Assembly: GCA_038380435.1 (NCBI GenBank)
Contig: JAWZYU010000008.1
Location: 78,320,020-78,384,019 of the forward strand
Length of the DNA: 64,000 bases
DNA from: Ryuthela nishihirai
Lineage: Eukaryota; Arthropoda; Arachnida; Araneae; Heptathelidae
Direction of reading: 5' to 3'
Positions 1-10,618 of this stretch are shown here, piece by piece. The notes under the pieces are model-generated. The model worked only from the letters and a program-made list of their open reading frames with translations. It was not told the DNA's origin and searched no databases. Within the stretch, counting starts at the first letter, position 1; every line of letters starts with the position of its first letter. The position numbers and the translations under genes are program-made.

Positions 1-43
1 CAGTATATACTGAATTGAATAATACTATATTTTTTCATTTTAG

Positions 44-122
44 GTCCTTCGAAACAATTCCTAACAATAGCCTTAACACAGAAAATAATTATGCATATGT
101 GGAAATACTTTTTACGTCATAA
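44..122 (+). CDS. candidate terminal exon at left edge (unrecognised)
   Basis: A pyrimidine-rich tract ends in AG at 42-43. If one base is taken to finish the previous codon, the segment reads through 25 codons to a TAA at 120-122, ending in EILFTS. The composition looks protein-like, with no homopolymer runs. The phase starting with two bases is also open for longer, which weakens the case. I see no AATAAA just downstream and I recognise no family. It could be the last exon of a gene entering from the left or a chance open stretch. Confidence 0.2.
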
Positions 123-878
123 AATAGTAACATTTATACTTAGGCCAATAATATTATACCGTGAACTCATTTTTCAACAGAATATAGTAAGTTCACTTTA
201 TTTATTTTTCTTCATATTTCTGACAGCCTTACGTACATTAATGTAAGCATATGCAAATTAGAGCAAAGTGTATAATTTAATATATCTGTAAAAAAGGTGT
301 TTACGGGGAGATGAGATATTTATTCAACTGGTGTGGGTCCCGAGCATTTGATTCAAAAGGTACCTAATATATTGCATATGTCAGGAAAAAGGCAAGCTGG
401 GTGGTCACATAAAGTATCACATACTGTACTATATGTGCAACGCATTTATTGACTATAGTATTTATATTAATAACAGTATAATACAAGATCGGTCTTTCAC
501 TAAGGTCCCGCACTTGATAACGATCCACGGCAGGCTACCTCGCCTAGGTACACACAAATCCTGGCCGAAACATTCTGGCCCTGGCTGGGATATCCCACAA
601 GTCATATCATCAAATAGAATAAATTTCGATCGGCGACTTGCATCTCAGAGGACAGAACATTTGACTTTAATAGGAAGTCGTGAGCTCGTATTCCATAGAG
701 CCGACGACGTATTACATAGTTCAAGAAATTTTTCCTCTAGATTTAATATCGAGAGCAACTAAAAATGATAACTTACTTTTCAGATAAAATAAACGTCCAG
801 AAGCTTATGAAGCATACTACCAATGTTTTTTACGAAATTTGTTAAAGACCAAACCAGAGGGAAACATTTGTACCGTAA
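123..878. other. unassigned AT-rich stretch
   Basis: No element boundary is visible. Positions 433-762 are less AT-rich than their surroundings and open on the + strand for 109 codons, but they match no family I know. This may be a decayed internal TE fragment. Confidence 0.4.
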
Positions 879-889
879 TGTCCTTCCGG

Positions 890-1194
890 GTTGGGTTGGG
901 TTGTTTTACCTCTGAGCGGCACTTTTTTGCACACCATGGGCTAAATGGCCAGGTCACATGGACCCCGAAGACTCAGAGAAGGTTGGGAGAGGGGACCCAC
1001 TGGAACAGCTGTTGGGAGACAGATGGTAGCCTCCCGTCAAGGCCATCCAGCGTGTTCTTTAACGTGCACAGGGTATGGCTCTCCCGCACACGGTGCCACG
1101 GCTTAACGTCCCATCCGAAGGACGGCGGCCTTTCCAAGCCCATCGGTATCCCCTACTGACCGTGGGCAGGACGGGAAATTTTGAGGAGATAAAT
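890..1194 (-). mobile_element. SINE family A, 5'-truncated copy with TSD
   Basis: In antisense the family runs from a GGGTTGGGTTG tail through CCTCTGAGCGGCAC to, in full copies, a tRNA-like head. This copy ends inside the body, at GGAGATAAAT, so the promoter head is missing. The 11-bp direct repeat TGTCCTTCCGG flanks it at 879-889 and 1195-1205, as expected for target-primed insertion with 5' truncation. Confidence 0.85.
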
Positions 1195-1355
1195 TGTCCT
1201 TCCGGTATAAACGTTATATAATAGTAATATTAAATACAATAAATATTATTAATTTATAAAATTGCATATAATTTAATAAATATTAAATTTGATAAAATAA
1301 CTAATACTGTTTATAAATACAAAAAACTCTCAACTTAGAAAAAACCTCAAATATA

Positions 1356-1927
1356 CAGGGTGATTCAAAACTTATCGTTCAAATTTCGTCGGGAGGTAGG
1401 GAATACGTCAGGAAACCGATTTCACATAGGAAAGTATGTCCGCAAACGTCATCTACATGAACAAAATGGACAAGTGAACACAAGGAAACAGTACAGTTAA
1501 GTGGTAACGAATGTGACTTTTATTCCAACAAGGTAAAGTACAGGTTCACAGTAGGTGCTCAAAATTGCGACCATTTACACGGACACAGGATTCACAGCGC
1601 CGTTGCATTGACCGCCGAACATTTTCAAAAACGCCTGGCATATCACGGACAATGCCTGCGGCGGCCACTATTCGTGCAACAAGGTCCATTTCACTGTCGA
1701 CGGGGGTCTCGTACACATGGTATTTCATGGCCCCCCACAGAAAGAAATCCATGGGCGATAAATCAGGTCGGGAGTGGTCGGGCGAGCTGTACACTGGTTG
1801 GGTACACACAGCGCCCTCTACATACGCATGCGTACATTTGCGGACATACTTTCCTATGTGAAATCGGTTTCCTGACGTATTCCCTACCTCCACACGAAAT
1901 TTGAACGATAAGTTTTGAATTACCCTC
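1356..1927 (-). mobile_element. mariner/Tc1-superfamily deletion derivative
   Basis: Terminal inverted repeats of about 92 bp (1356-1447 and 1836-1927) begin CAGGGTGATTCAAAACTTAT on the left. TA flanks both ends (1354-1355, 1928-1929), the target of this superfamily. The 572-bp element is far shorter than an autonomous one. It keeps both TIRs and only the C-terminal part of an antisense transposase. Confidence 0.8.
1546..1893 (-). pseudogene. mariner-type transposase C-terminal fragment
   Basis: An open frame of 115 codons begins inside the right TIR and runs into a recognisable transposase C-terminus. It shows SPMDFFLWG, which carries the third catalytic aspartate of mariner-type DDD enzymes, then a KYHVYETPV segment and a FEHLL ending. 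The N-terminal DNA-binding region and the first two catalytic acids are absent, so it cannot work as a transposase. The frame across the TIR is a by-product of the internal deletion, unless the short protein is made and binds TIRs, for which there is no evidence. Family assignment is from motif memory. Confidence 0.75.
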
Positions 1928-1929
1928 TA

Positions 1930-2774
1930 TATGTGCAATGGAGGGATGTGAATTGTTCAGACGTGGAGGACAGAAAGAGCAACTGAATATGCCATTGACA
2001 ATGTTGCCAACTGGCAAGAATCAGAGCTACTGTTTTTAAAATTTTGAACTACAAAATAATGCATGACTGAAGAAAGCTTTGAATCGAACAGATCAATCTG
2101 AAATCTTCTAAAAGCAATGAACGAAATGAAAATCGAATTTTGACATTCATTTTGAAAATTATAATAAATACGGTCGTTTCGCAAAATTTCCGTCGAAAAT
2201 TTCGTCCTCCACCCAACCAACTATTACCCCTCATTCTTTTGGAAACTACTTCTTTATCACAACTAGTTTTACTTCATCAACATTAGCTTATCATGTACGA
2301 ATGCAACTAAAGCTGAAGCAATCAAATATTAAAAAAGGAGTAAAAATTCTTCTATATGCTCTATGTGTAGGCGTCCCATGGCCGAATGGTTATCGTGTTT
2401 GGCTACTGATCAAAAGGATCTGGGTCCTCTTATATACCATCTAAGGCGAAATTTTACATGATTTTAAACATTCACTAAGAGTGGAACATTGGAAATAACA
2501 GAGTTTTGGTACACTACTAGATTCCCTATGGTATTTCGAGTATTTTTACAAATGTACATTTTTCTGACATTGAAAAATAAGGATTATATATTCGCTTGAA
2601 AACATTTTGTTTTCTGAGTTTTACATTTAGTTAGCCCATTAAATCACAGTTGATGCAAAGAATAATTCCACAGTTCCAATAAACTAAAAAACATGCTGAA
2701 ATATTTGCAGACTACATTTTATACAACGAAAATATTAAATTTTGCTCATTTTTAACAATTATTACATTAATAAA
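1930..2774. other. AT-rich stretch with a degraded SINE B
   Basis: About 2369-2445 on the + strand resembles a decayed SINE B head: a CCATGGCCGAATGG box-A-like segment followed by a GGGTCCTC remnant of box B. The rest, including open frames near 1957-2234, shows no recognisable product. Confidence 0.4.
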
Positions 2775-2786
2775 TACTTCAATTAA

Positions 2787-2990
2787 ATAAAAAAAAAAAT
2801 AAGTAAAAACCCCCTCAAGCAGCTGCTTGCCACAGAGGTCTGTCAGTTTATATGCCATAGTAGAAGGTCTGAGAGGATGGCAGGACCTCAGCAGAAAAAC
2901 GACACACACATCCGTGCCTTACCCGGGGCTCGAACCCAGGTCCCTTAGATCAGTTGCCAAGCGCGCTAACCACTCGGCCATGGGACGGCT
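2787..2990 (-). mobile_element. SINE family B (tRNA-derived), with TSD
   Basis: Read antisense, it starts with box A TGGCCGAGTGG and has box B GGTTCGAGCCC. It ends in a body with GCAAGCAGCTGCTTGAGGGG and an A/T-rich tail. The head resembles a Ser/Leu-class tRNA. The 12-bp repeat TACTTCAATTAA flanks it at 2775-2786 and 2991-3002. The family is distinct from SINE A. Confidence 0.85.
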
Positions 2991-3117
2991 TACTTCAATT
3001 AAGTTAATTAAAATATGTGAAAAGCGTAAAATAGCGAACATTCTTTTCGCCATTAGATACTTGTAAGTATTGATTTTAACAATTTATTTCTTTTTGTGAT
3101 ATATTCTTTGAAGTGCA

Positions 3118-4643
3118 CTGCTCACAAAAATTAGGGGATATTTCAAAATGAATATGAAGCGATAAAAAAAAGAAGCATTTGATTTTTTTTATTAAACAAA
3201 AACATCAGAAAAGCAAATGACAAGTCAAAGAAAGTTGTTCGATTATGCAAATGAGATGCAAAACCAACCTTTATTTCATTGGTGAAAATGCACTATACAA
3301 AAGGCTGAAAGTACTGGAGTATCTGCACGTTTCCTGATTTTGAAAGTGCACATCCTGCATTTTCCCAGCTTTTGCAATGCCCCTGCAACACGATTTGCCC
3401 GAATGCGAAGTGAAGAGCCATAGGACGTCATGAAGCTGGTCAAACACAGACGACAATGGCAATAGCACTTGTAACATCCCAAAGCGTGATTAGCAGACTG
3501 TGGAATCGCTCTCAAGAGACTGGCACAGTACGAAGAAGACGAGGGCAGGGTCGCCCTTCTGCCACAACAGCAAGAGATGACCGCTACTTGACCTTATTGG
3601 CAAGAAGGAACAGGCGTATCAATGCAAAAGGCTGCGGGGACAGTTACTTGTTGCCACTAGACGACGGATATGCACCCAGACCATACAAAATCGGCTCCAT
3701 CGTGTTGGATTGCATGCCCGGCTACCAATGGTATGCATTCCGTTATCTGCTGAACACTGTAGAACCCGTAGAAGGTGGGCTGATCAACATCGTCATTGGA
3801 CCCGTGATGAGTGATCATCTGTCCTCTTCTCTGATGAGTCACGCGGTTCAGTCTGCAGCCTGACAATCATCGTGTCTTGATATGGCGTGAATGAGGAACA
3901 CGGGAGAATCCACGTTTCATGGGAGAAAGGGACTTCTTCGGTGATGGGGGAATCATGGTGTGGGCTGGCTTCAGCATTGGTGGTCGTACCGACCTCCACG
4001 TCATCAGAAACGGATCGCTGACTGCTGTCAGATATCGAGATGAGGTCCTGCACCCTATAGTGGTACCCTATGCTGGAGCAGTTGGAAACAACTTTCTTTT
4101 CATGGACGATAATGCAAGGCCCCACTGTGCGCATCTCGTCAACAACATGCTTCAGGAGGCAGGAAACGAAAGTATGGACTGGCCTTCACGTTCTCCAGAC
4201 TTGAATCCCATTGAACATGCTTGGGATGCACTGAGAAGACATCTGACAAACCGTCCAATGCCTCCTACAACACTTCTTGAGCTGGAAGTTGCCCTGGAGC
4301 AAGAGTGGCAGAGAATTCCACAAGAACTGCTGGACATTCTGATCCTGTCCATGCCCCATCGTTGTCAGTGTGTTTTGGCAGTCTTGGGTGACCATACACC
4401 CTACTGAACAGTCAATATGTGGCAGTCTCGTCCAGTTTGACATGCTTGTGTTCACCCCCACCAATAAGTCACTTGCTACTCAATCACGACAATTTAGTTT
4501 GCATCTCATTTGCATAATCGAACAACTTTCTTTGACTTGTCGTTTGCTTTTCTGATGTTCTTGTTTACTAAAAAAAATTCAAATGCTTCTTTTTTTTATC
4601 GCTTCATATTCATTTTGAAATATCCCTTAATTTTTGTGAGTAG
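3118..4643 (+). mobile_element. Tc1-like element with about 145-bp TIRs (decayed)
   Basis: The left end CTGCTCACAAAAATTAGGGG is matched inverted at the right end, and the arms extend about 145 bp (3118-3262, 4499-4643). TA follows the right end. The left TA is now CA, a likely point mutation. The interior holds a sense-strand Tc1-type transposase broken by frameshifts. Total length of 1526 bp is normal for an autonomous Tc1 element. Confidence 0.85.
3456..4407 (+). pseudogene. Tc1-like transposase, frameshifted
   Basis: The N-terminal part carries the helix-turn-helix and GRP-like region (SVISRLWNRSQETGTVRRR, GQGRPS). A first catalytic segment (SSLMSH region, about 3820-3860) lies out of frame with the rest. 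The C-terminal piece from 3919 is continuous and shows FMDDNARPH with the second aspartate and SPDLNPIEHAWD with the final glutamate of the DD34E triad. It ends in LAVLGDHTPY. At least two frameshifts separate these parts, so no active enzyme is encoded. Confidence 0.85.
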
Positions 4644-4809
4644 TATATATTACCGTAGACGCTTATACACTGCTCAAAATGGAAATCGCAAAACCGCGAA
4701 GGAAGTGAAGTATACGGTCGAAACTGATAGAACGGAAGCTATGAGGTTAGATGTGCAAATGTTCAAAAAGAAATAAACGGACCACAAGAACGACGCTAGG
4801 TACACGCGT

Positions 4810-5500
4810 TCATTGCAGATTCATCAATATAATAGGCCCACCTTGGGAGGTTATACAAGCGTGTAGACGTCTCAGAATTCCATCAATCAGATGGTTAATG
4901 GTGTCCTGAGATGTGGCATTCCAAACAGCATCCAAATGGACACACAAATGTGCCAGGTTCGCCACCGGAAGGAGCTGATGAAGGCGGCCACTCATTAGGT
5001 CCCACGTACTCAACGGTCGACAAGTCTGGGGAGCATGGTAGCGATGGGAGAATGTCCACACCTTGGACACTGTCAATAGTTTCACGTGCAGTATATGGGG
5101 TGGCGTTGTCCTGCTGCTGAATCAGTCCAGGCACGGTGGTAAGGAAGGATCGTACCATAGGATTAACGATGTCATCGATGTAATATCTCGCTGTTAGCAC
5201 GCAACAAATATGGGGCAGAGATGTTCAGCCGCCATATGTGATGCCACCTCAGGTCATTGTACCATGGTGAAGAGCAGTATGCTGGCTAATGGAATAGGCT
5301 TCCTCATGTCGTTGACAATCAAAATCACGCCCCCGATATGACCCAAACCCGCCGCGAAGGTGCCCGTAAAATGGAGGAGAGTGGTGTTTATAGACGAGTT
5401 CCAATTCTGTTTTGTCATGCCAGACGGCCGTTTATCCCATGTGGACAAACGGCCGTCTGGCATGACAAAACAGAATTGGAACTCGTCTATAAACACCACC
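4810..5500 (-). pseudogene. Tc1-like transposase remnant
   Basis: Antisense frames show a YIDDIVNP segment, QQDNATPYTA (second catalytic aspartate) and CSPDLSTVEY (degraded third catalytic box), followed by the usual C-terminal region ending in a GRRL-like tail. The pieces lie in two frames. A separate 81-codon frame at 5254-5499 carries a degraded first catalytic box (FIDEFQF) and sits inside the hairpin. The enzyme is clearly inactive. Confidence 0.75.
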
Positions 5501-5509
5501 CTCCTCCAT
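5371..5509. repeat. 63-bp inverted duplication with 13-nt loop
   Basis: Arms 5371-5433 and 5447-5509 are inverted copies with one visible mismatch. The arm sequence is the first catalytic region of the surrounding transposase, so the structure arose by inverted copying of local sequence rather than by insertion of a new element. Confidence 0.9.
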
Positions 5510-5685
5510 TTTGTAATCCAATGTTACCTCGCTTGACACCAGTGGAGATGGTGTAATTGGTGATGTCACTGCATGGCAGATGCCGAACTGAATGTCTCAC
5601 CCTCATTACTGCATCATGCAAACATTCTATAATGGTTGACCATAGTACCCGTGGCAGTCTGCAGATCATTCTGCAGCATAGTTAC

Positions 5686-5793
5686 TGTGGTGAAATTGTC
5701 GCGAATGGTCCTCCTATGGAGCATGAGTTATTTACGTCCTGTGGTGAAATTGTCGCGAATGGTCCTCCTACGGGACATGTGAACTTCACGTCC
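5686..5793. repeat. 54-bp tandem duplication
   Basis: Two consecutive copies start TGTGGTGAAATTGTCGCGAA (5686-5739, 5740-5793). They differ at a few bases and lie in the N-terminal part of the second Tc1-like element. Confidence 0.85.
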
Positions 5794-6384
5794 TGTGGTG
5801 CAGCATGCTGGTTTCGTACCTTCATGTCATTTGGTGCTCCATGTTATTGCTTGAGATGCACGTTGCACTGTGGTCATATTGCACCTCATGATTGCGGCGA
5901 TCTCCTCGGAGGATCAATCCGATATCTCGCATATTGACAATTATGATTATTATTATTCATATCACATATATGGCTCTTTCGGAAGACATCAATTGCACAT
6001 AAGATTTCTGCCGGCGTCTCCAATGCATGGAACATTTTCGCAGCATGCACTTCAACATCACTGTGGTCGTGCTATGTTTGTTGGAGCCTCGTATTTATCC
6101 ACTGATCCGTTGGGTGTCACGTGTTCATTCGCTGCGAAACTTTGATCATTTGCGTATCTCCGAGGGCCGATTGTATCCTGCGATTTACATATCTCTACTT
6201 CCATTCTTTCTTAGTGTTCCGATTTCCACTTTGAGTCGTGTATTTCAAGCAAGAGTCAAATGGTGGAATTGGTCTTTGGCTAATATCTAATACTGGGGAT
6301 ATAGTGTTTTTTGGAATCTATACCCACAAAGCCAAAATGTCCACAAAATATCAAAATGATATCTAAGATGACCAGTGGATATCG

Positions 6385-6772
6385 TTGGGTTGGGTTGTTT
6401 TACCTCTGAGCGGCACTTTTTTGCACACTATAGGCTAAATGGCCAGACCACAAGGACCCCGAAGGCTCAGAGAAGGTTGGGGGAGGGGACCCACTGGAAC
6501 AGCTGTTGGGAGACAGATGGTAGCCTCCCGTCAAGGCCATCCAACGTGTTCTTTAACGTGCACAGGGTATGGCTCTCCCGCACACGGTGCCACGGTTTAA
6601 CGTCCCATCCGATGGACGGCGGCCTTTCCAAGCCCATCGGTGTCCCCTACTGACCGTGGGCAGGGCGGGGAATTTTGCGGAGATAAATCTCAACGCTGAC
6701 CCAGCTGGGACTCGAACCTGGGAACTACAAATTACGAGCCTGGCGCGCTACCGACTGAGCCACCCCCGCCCC
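6385..6772 (-). mobile_element. SINE family A, full-length copy
   Basis: A complete unit of about 388 bp. Antisense, the head has box A TGGCTCAGTCGG and box B GGTTCGAGTCC. A loop CTCGTAA in the anticodon position suggests a Thr(CGT)-like ancestor. The body contains CACGTTAAAGAAC and CAACAGCTGTTCC, and the tail is AAAACAACCCAAC. The 11-bp TSD AGTGGATATCG lies at 6374-6384 and 6773-6783. Confidence 0.9.
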
Positions 6773-6783
6773 AGTGGATATCG

Positions 6784-7338
6784 ATCTGTATATACTCTGG
6801 ATATTGTGGTGTGGGTTGCGTGCCAATAGACACTTTATATAATGAGACCTTATTAATTTTCTATGAATCTGTATTTCTAAAATGATCATAGATCAAATAG
6901 ACAAATTAAAAAATGTAAGCCTTAACTGGGCTGACTGTTCCAGCAATGCAAACATCGTATGTTGTGTTAGCTCTAACTGTGGCAGTGGTCAGCAATGATT
7001 TCGGTCTTGGTAAGGCATGTACTTTTATGAGAAGACCTGTAAAAACTAACATAGCTTCTAGGATTCTTCTCTCTCCTGTATGTCCAAATGTTTTTAAAAG
7101 TGTGCTTCGAGCAATATACTTTAAAACGATAGTATAATTCCAAAAATAAAAAGGCAAATATATAGAAGGTTTTCTTCTGTAAGCTAGATATTCCTAACAG
7201 TATTTTTTTCTTTAGTTTGTTGCACAGTCATATAGATATTCTTTCTGTTTCAGTTACATCAGTTAAAGTAGTGGCTGTCAATGCTCCTAAATACTCCGCT
7301 CTTGTGACCTTGAAACTCTGTCGTGTCTCCTCAGTTTT
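6784..7338. other. unassigned stretch, open on both strands
   Basis: Around 6906-7157 both strands are open for 63-83 codons. The + strand frame starting at 6946 has a hydrophobic N-terminus (MQTSYVVLALTVAVVS) followed by GTAAGG at 7012, resembling a secretory first exon with a donor. The overlapping antisense frame is equally long and protein-like. With both strands open I cannot choose, and I recognise neither product. Confidence 0.3.
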
Positions 7339-7351
7339 CTATTATTCAAAC

Positions 7352-7794
7352 TTTTGTTTGGTTTGTTTTACCTCTGAGCGGCACTTTTTTGCACACCATG
7401 GGCTAAATGGCCAGGTCACATGGACCCCGAAGGCTCAGAGAAGGTTGGGGGAGGGGACCCACTGGAACAGCTGTTGGGAGACAGATGGTAGCCTCCCGTC
7501 AAGGCCATCCAGCGTGTTCTTTAACGTGCACAGGGTATGGCTCTCCCGCACACGAGACCACGGCTTAACGTGGTAAGTCATGGCCCCGTTTGCGGGGCCA
7601 CGACTTACCACGTTAAGCCGTGGTGGCCCATCCGACGGACGGCGACCTTTCCAAGCCCATCGGTGTCCCCTACTGACCGTGGGCAGGGCGGGGAATTTTG
7701 CGGAGATAAATCTCAACGCTGACCCAGCTGGGACTCGAACCTGGGAACTACAGATTACGAGCCTGGCGCGCTACCGACTGAGCCACCCCCGCTC
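7352..7794 (-). mobile_element. SINE family A copy carrying an internal hairpin
   Basis: A full-length copy with the 13-bp TSD CTATTATTCAAAC at 7339-7351 and 7795-7807. It contains an extra inverted repeat: arms 7558-7588 and 7593-7623, loop TTTG, one mismatch. Most other copies lack it. The copy at 9370-9810 has the same insertion at the same place. Confidence 0.9.
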
Positions 7795-8475
7795 CTATTA
7801 TTCAAACGATCCTCCATCTCTTAAAGTAATGATATTCACAGTGGAAGTTTAAATCCATAATCTCGTGAAAAGCCCATAAATTTCATCTATTGCAAATGCT
7901 AAAATATCTAGAGATAGTTGGTATTTTTTATTAATTTTCCAGAAAAAAATAAGGCATTCTCACCTCACCACCACCAACATAACCCAGCCAAAAGAATTTG
8001 TAAACTGTGTAAAATAAAGAGCTACCTTAAAACTTGTGTATAATACGCACAATATTTACTCATTTTAGCCTGCTAAAACGGGGGGAGGGGTGTAATATAC
8101 TCGTGTACAAAAATATAGGTCATTTCCAATATTAAACAGTCGCACGTACAGCTGTGAGACATTGTTGCAAGATGCATTTCGCATTCTTGGCAACAGCGCT
8201 CCGTGACGGCGCCCCCTTCTCTTGTCCTTTTGAGGAGTGGGGAACCCTACAAATGAATTCGAGGAAATGTTATACTGCAGCAGAAAAGCTGTTAGTAGTA
8301 AAATGTGCAGAATCTGACTGCAATTGGTCAGCAAATCGTCATTTTTCCATTAACGAGTCAAACATCCGATTATGGCGAAAAGACAAAGAGGAGCTGCAAG
8401 TGTTGCCTAGTAAGAAAAAAGCGAATCGTGGGTTACCACCAAGTTTTCCAGACCTAGGAAAAACATTAATGGAGT

Positions 8476-8632
8476 GGGTTGTGTTGGGTTGTTTTACCTC
8501 TGAGCGGCACTTTTTTGTACAGAATGGGCTAAATGACCAGGTTACAAGGACCCCGAAGGCTCAGAGAAGGTTGGGGGAGGGATCCACTGGAACAGCTGTA
8601 AGGAGGCAGATGGTAGCCTCCCTTCAAGGCCA
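8476..8632 (-). mobile_element. SINE family A, short truncated copy
   Basis: Only the 3' part of the SINE, from the GTTGGGTTG tail to about CTTCAAGGCCAC. It interrupts the pogo transposase after the MEWV residues. I could not find a convincing TSD. Confidence 0.8.
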
Positions 8633-9369
8633 CAGGGCATCGGTGTTTCATGCATTGAAATCAGACTTAAAGCTCTGGAAATGAAAAAATCTAAATAAAT
8701 GCAACAGAATTTAAAGCGTCATATGGATGGGCAATTCTTTTTATGAAGCGATATGGTCTTTCAGTTCGTAGAAGAACTATTATCTCCCAGCATCTTCCAG
8801 ACGATAACGAAAGAAAGCTTCTGGAGTTCCAAAAGTTCATAATCAAATTGAGAAAGGAACATATCTATGACCTTGCACAGATTGGAAACGCCCCTGACTT
8901 TTGATATGCCCTAAGATAGGACTGTAGACACGAAAGACATAAAAACTGTGTCTATACGTACAACTGGACAAGAGAAGTCTCACTTCACCGTTATGTTAGC
9001 GTGCACTTCAGATGGAGGAAAGTTGCCGCCCTTCATAATTTTTAAGAGAAAGACTCTACCAAAAGGAGTACAATTTCCAAGAGGTGTACACATCCGTGTC
9101 CATGCTAAAGGATGGATGGATGACGCACTAATCTTTGACTGATTAAAATGTGTTTGGGCGGCACGTCCAGGTGGTCTATGAAAACAACTTTCGTGTTGGT
9201 GCTCAACTCGTTTTGGTGTCATCGGATGCCTTCTATCCAGAAAGAACTGAAGAAAACGAAATCTGATCTCGTTATTATTCCAGGCGGCATGACCATTCTA
9301 CTGCAGCCTTTAGACGTTACTGTTAATAAGACGATGAAGGATGCTATCCGTAGTAAATGGAATGCATGG

Positions 9370-9810
9370 GTTGGGTTGTTTTACATCTGAGCGGCACTTT
9401 TTTGCACACCATGGGCTAAATGGCCAGGTCACATGGACCCCGAAGGCTCAGAGAAAGTTGGGGGAGGGGACCCACTGGAACAGCTGTTGGGAGACAGATG
9501 GTAGCCTCCCGTCAAGGCCATCCAGCGTGTTCTTTAACGTGCACAGGGTATGGCTCTCCCGCACACGGGGCCACGGCTTAACGTGGTAAGTCGTGGCCCC
9601 GTTTGCGGGGCCACGACTTACCACATTAAGCCGTGGTGGCCCATCCGACGGACGGCGACCTTTCCAAGCCCATCGGTGTCCCCTACTGACCGTGGGCAGG
9701 GCGGGGAATTTTGCGGAGATAAATCTCAACGCTGACCCAGCTGGGACTCGAACCTGGGAACTACAGATTACGAGCCTGGCGCGCTACCGACTGAGCCCCC
9801 CCCCGCCCCC
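9370..9810 (-). mobile_element. SINE family A hairpin-bearing copy with a 55-bp flanking duplication
   Basis: A full copy with the same internal hairpin as 7352-7794 (arms 9571-9601 and 9606-9636, loop TTTG). It is flanked by a direct repeat of about 55 bp, 9315-9369 and 9811-9865, starting CGTTACTGTTAATAAG and ending AATGCATGG, with two differences. This repeat is coding sequence of the interrupted transposase. Confidence 0.9.
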
Positions 9811-10618
9811 CGTTACTGTTAATAAGCCGATGAACGATGCTATCCGTAGTAAATGGAATGCATGGTTAAGCGACGGTATTCACACATCTACTGCTGGTGA
9901 CCGTATGCGTCAACCGACTCTTACCGATGTTGCCTAGTGACTTGAGGATTGGAATGAATTTGATGCGTCTATAATTCAACGAGGCTTCCACAAATGTTGC
10001 ATTTCAAATACTCTTGACGGCAGCGAGGACGACGTTTTGTGGGAGGATGAACAGGTGTCATCAGATGAAGATGATGTTGGCGGTATTTATTATGACGGCA
10101 CCAATAACTCTGGCATTGACTCGACAACACTAGATGAGCTTCTTACTAGTGACAGCGATGACGAGTGTTTTTACGAATTTTCCAGTAATATTTACGTGTT
10201 AAGCATTTTTTTTTTTATTAAAAGTTAAGTTTTGTTAACAAATGTTTTATGCAATTTAAAATAAAATCTTGAAAATTATGGGTGCGTATTACATACGAAT
10301 TTACATTTTACCAGAAACTTTCAGGCTAAATGAAGAATGCGTATTATACACGGGTGCGCATTATATTCGAGATTTTACGATAATTCAGATTTGCTATGGG
10401 TACAAAATATTCACATTAAAAGTCTATTTATTGCTAACTTCGCAATCTTTAGAAATTTATAAATATCTGGAATCTCAACCATTGAGTGAAACAACTGTTT
10501 GTTTAATAAACTGAATGGTATTAAAAGGTTTATCACTATCGAAATTTAGGTTTACTGATATTTAATGTTTCCATACATCATTTTAATCATAACGTATTGA
10601 AAATGTTGGTTGAGCTGG

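Larger units (their letters stand above)
4668..6240 (-). mobile_element. second Tc1-like element, antisense, decayed
   Basis: Left end CACTGCTCAAAATGGAAATC and right end GATTTCCACTTTGAGTCGTG are inverted partners, and TA flanks both (4666-4667, 6241-6242). It starts 24 bp after the first Tc1-like element ends. Its 1573 bp contain an antisense transposase rearranged by an inverted duplication (5371-5509) and a 54-bp tandem duplication (5686-5793). Confidence 0.8.
8253..10228 (+). pseudogene. pogo-type (CENP-B/jerky-related) transposase
   Basis: The start MNSRKCYTAAEKLLVVKCAE and the SNIRLWRKDKEEL segment match the N-terminal helix-turn-helix of pogo transposases. After the first SINE come MKRYGLSVRRRTI and KLLEFQKFI, then a DDE region with RTTGQEKSHFTVMLA, LVLNSFWCHRM and LVIIPGGMTILLQPLDV. 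After the second SINE come KCCISNTLDG and an acidic C-terminus. In LVLNSF the usual catalytic aspartate is asparagine, so the copy was inactive at that residue as well as frameshifted. Stops occur near 8680-8910 and frames change near 9140. Confidence 0.8.
8020..10385 (+). mobile_element. pogo/Tigger-like DNA transposon, decayed
   Basis: A GTGTATAATACGCAC motif near 8036-8050 recurs inverted near 10338-10352, and variants nearby (TGCGTATTACATACG, GGTGCGCATTATA) act as subterminal repeats. Exact ends are uncertain. The interior is a sense-strand pogo-type transposase gene split by two SINE A insertions (8476-8632 and 9370-9810). AATAAA occurs at 10259, shortly after the end of the coding remnant. 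Confidence 0.7.
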
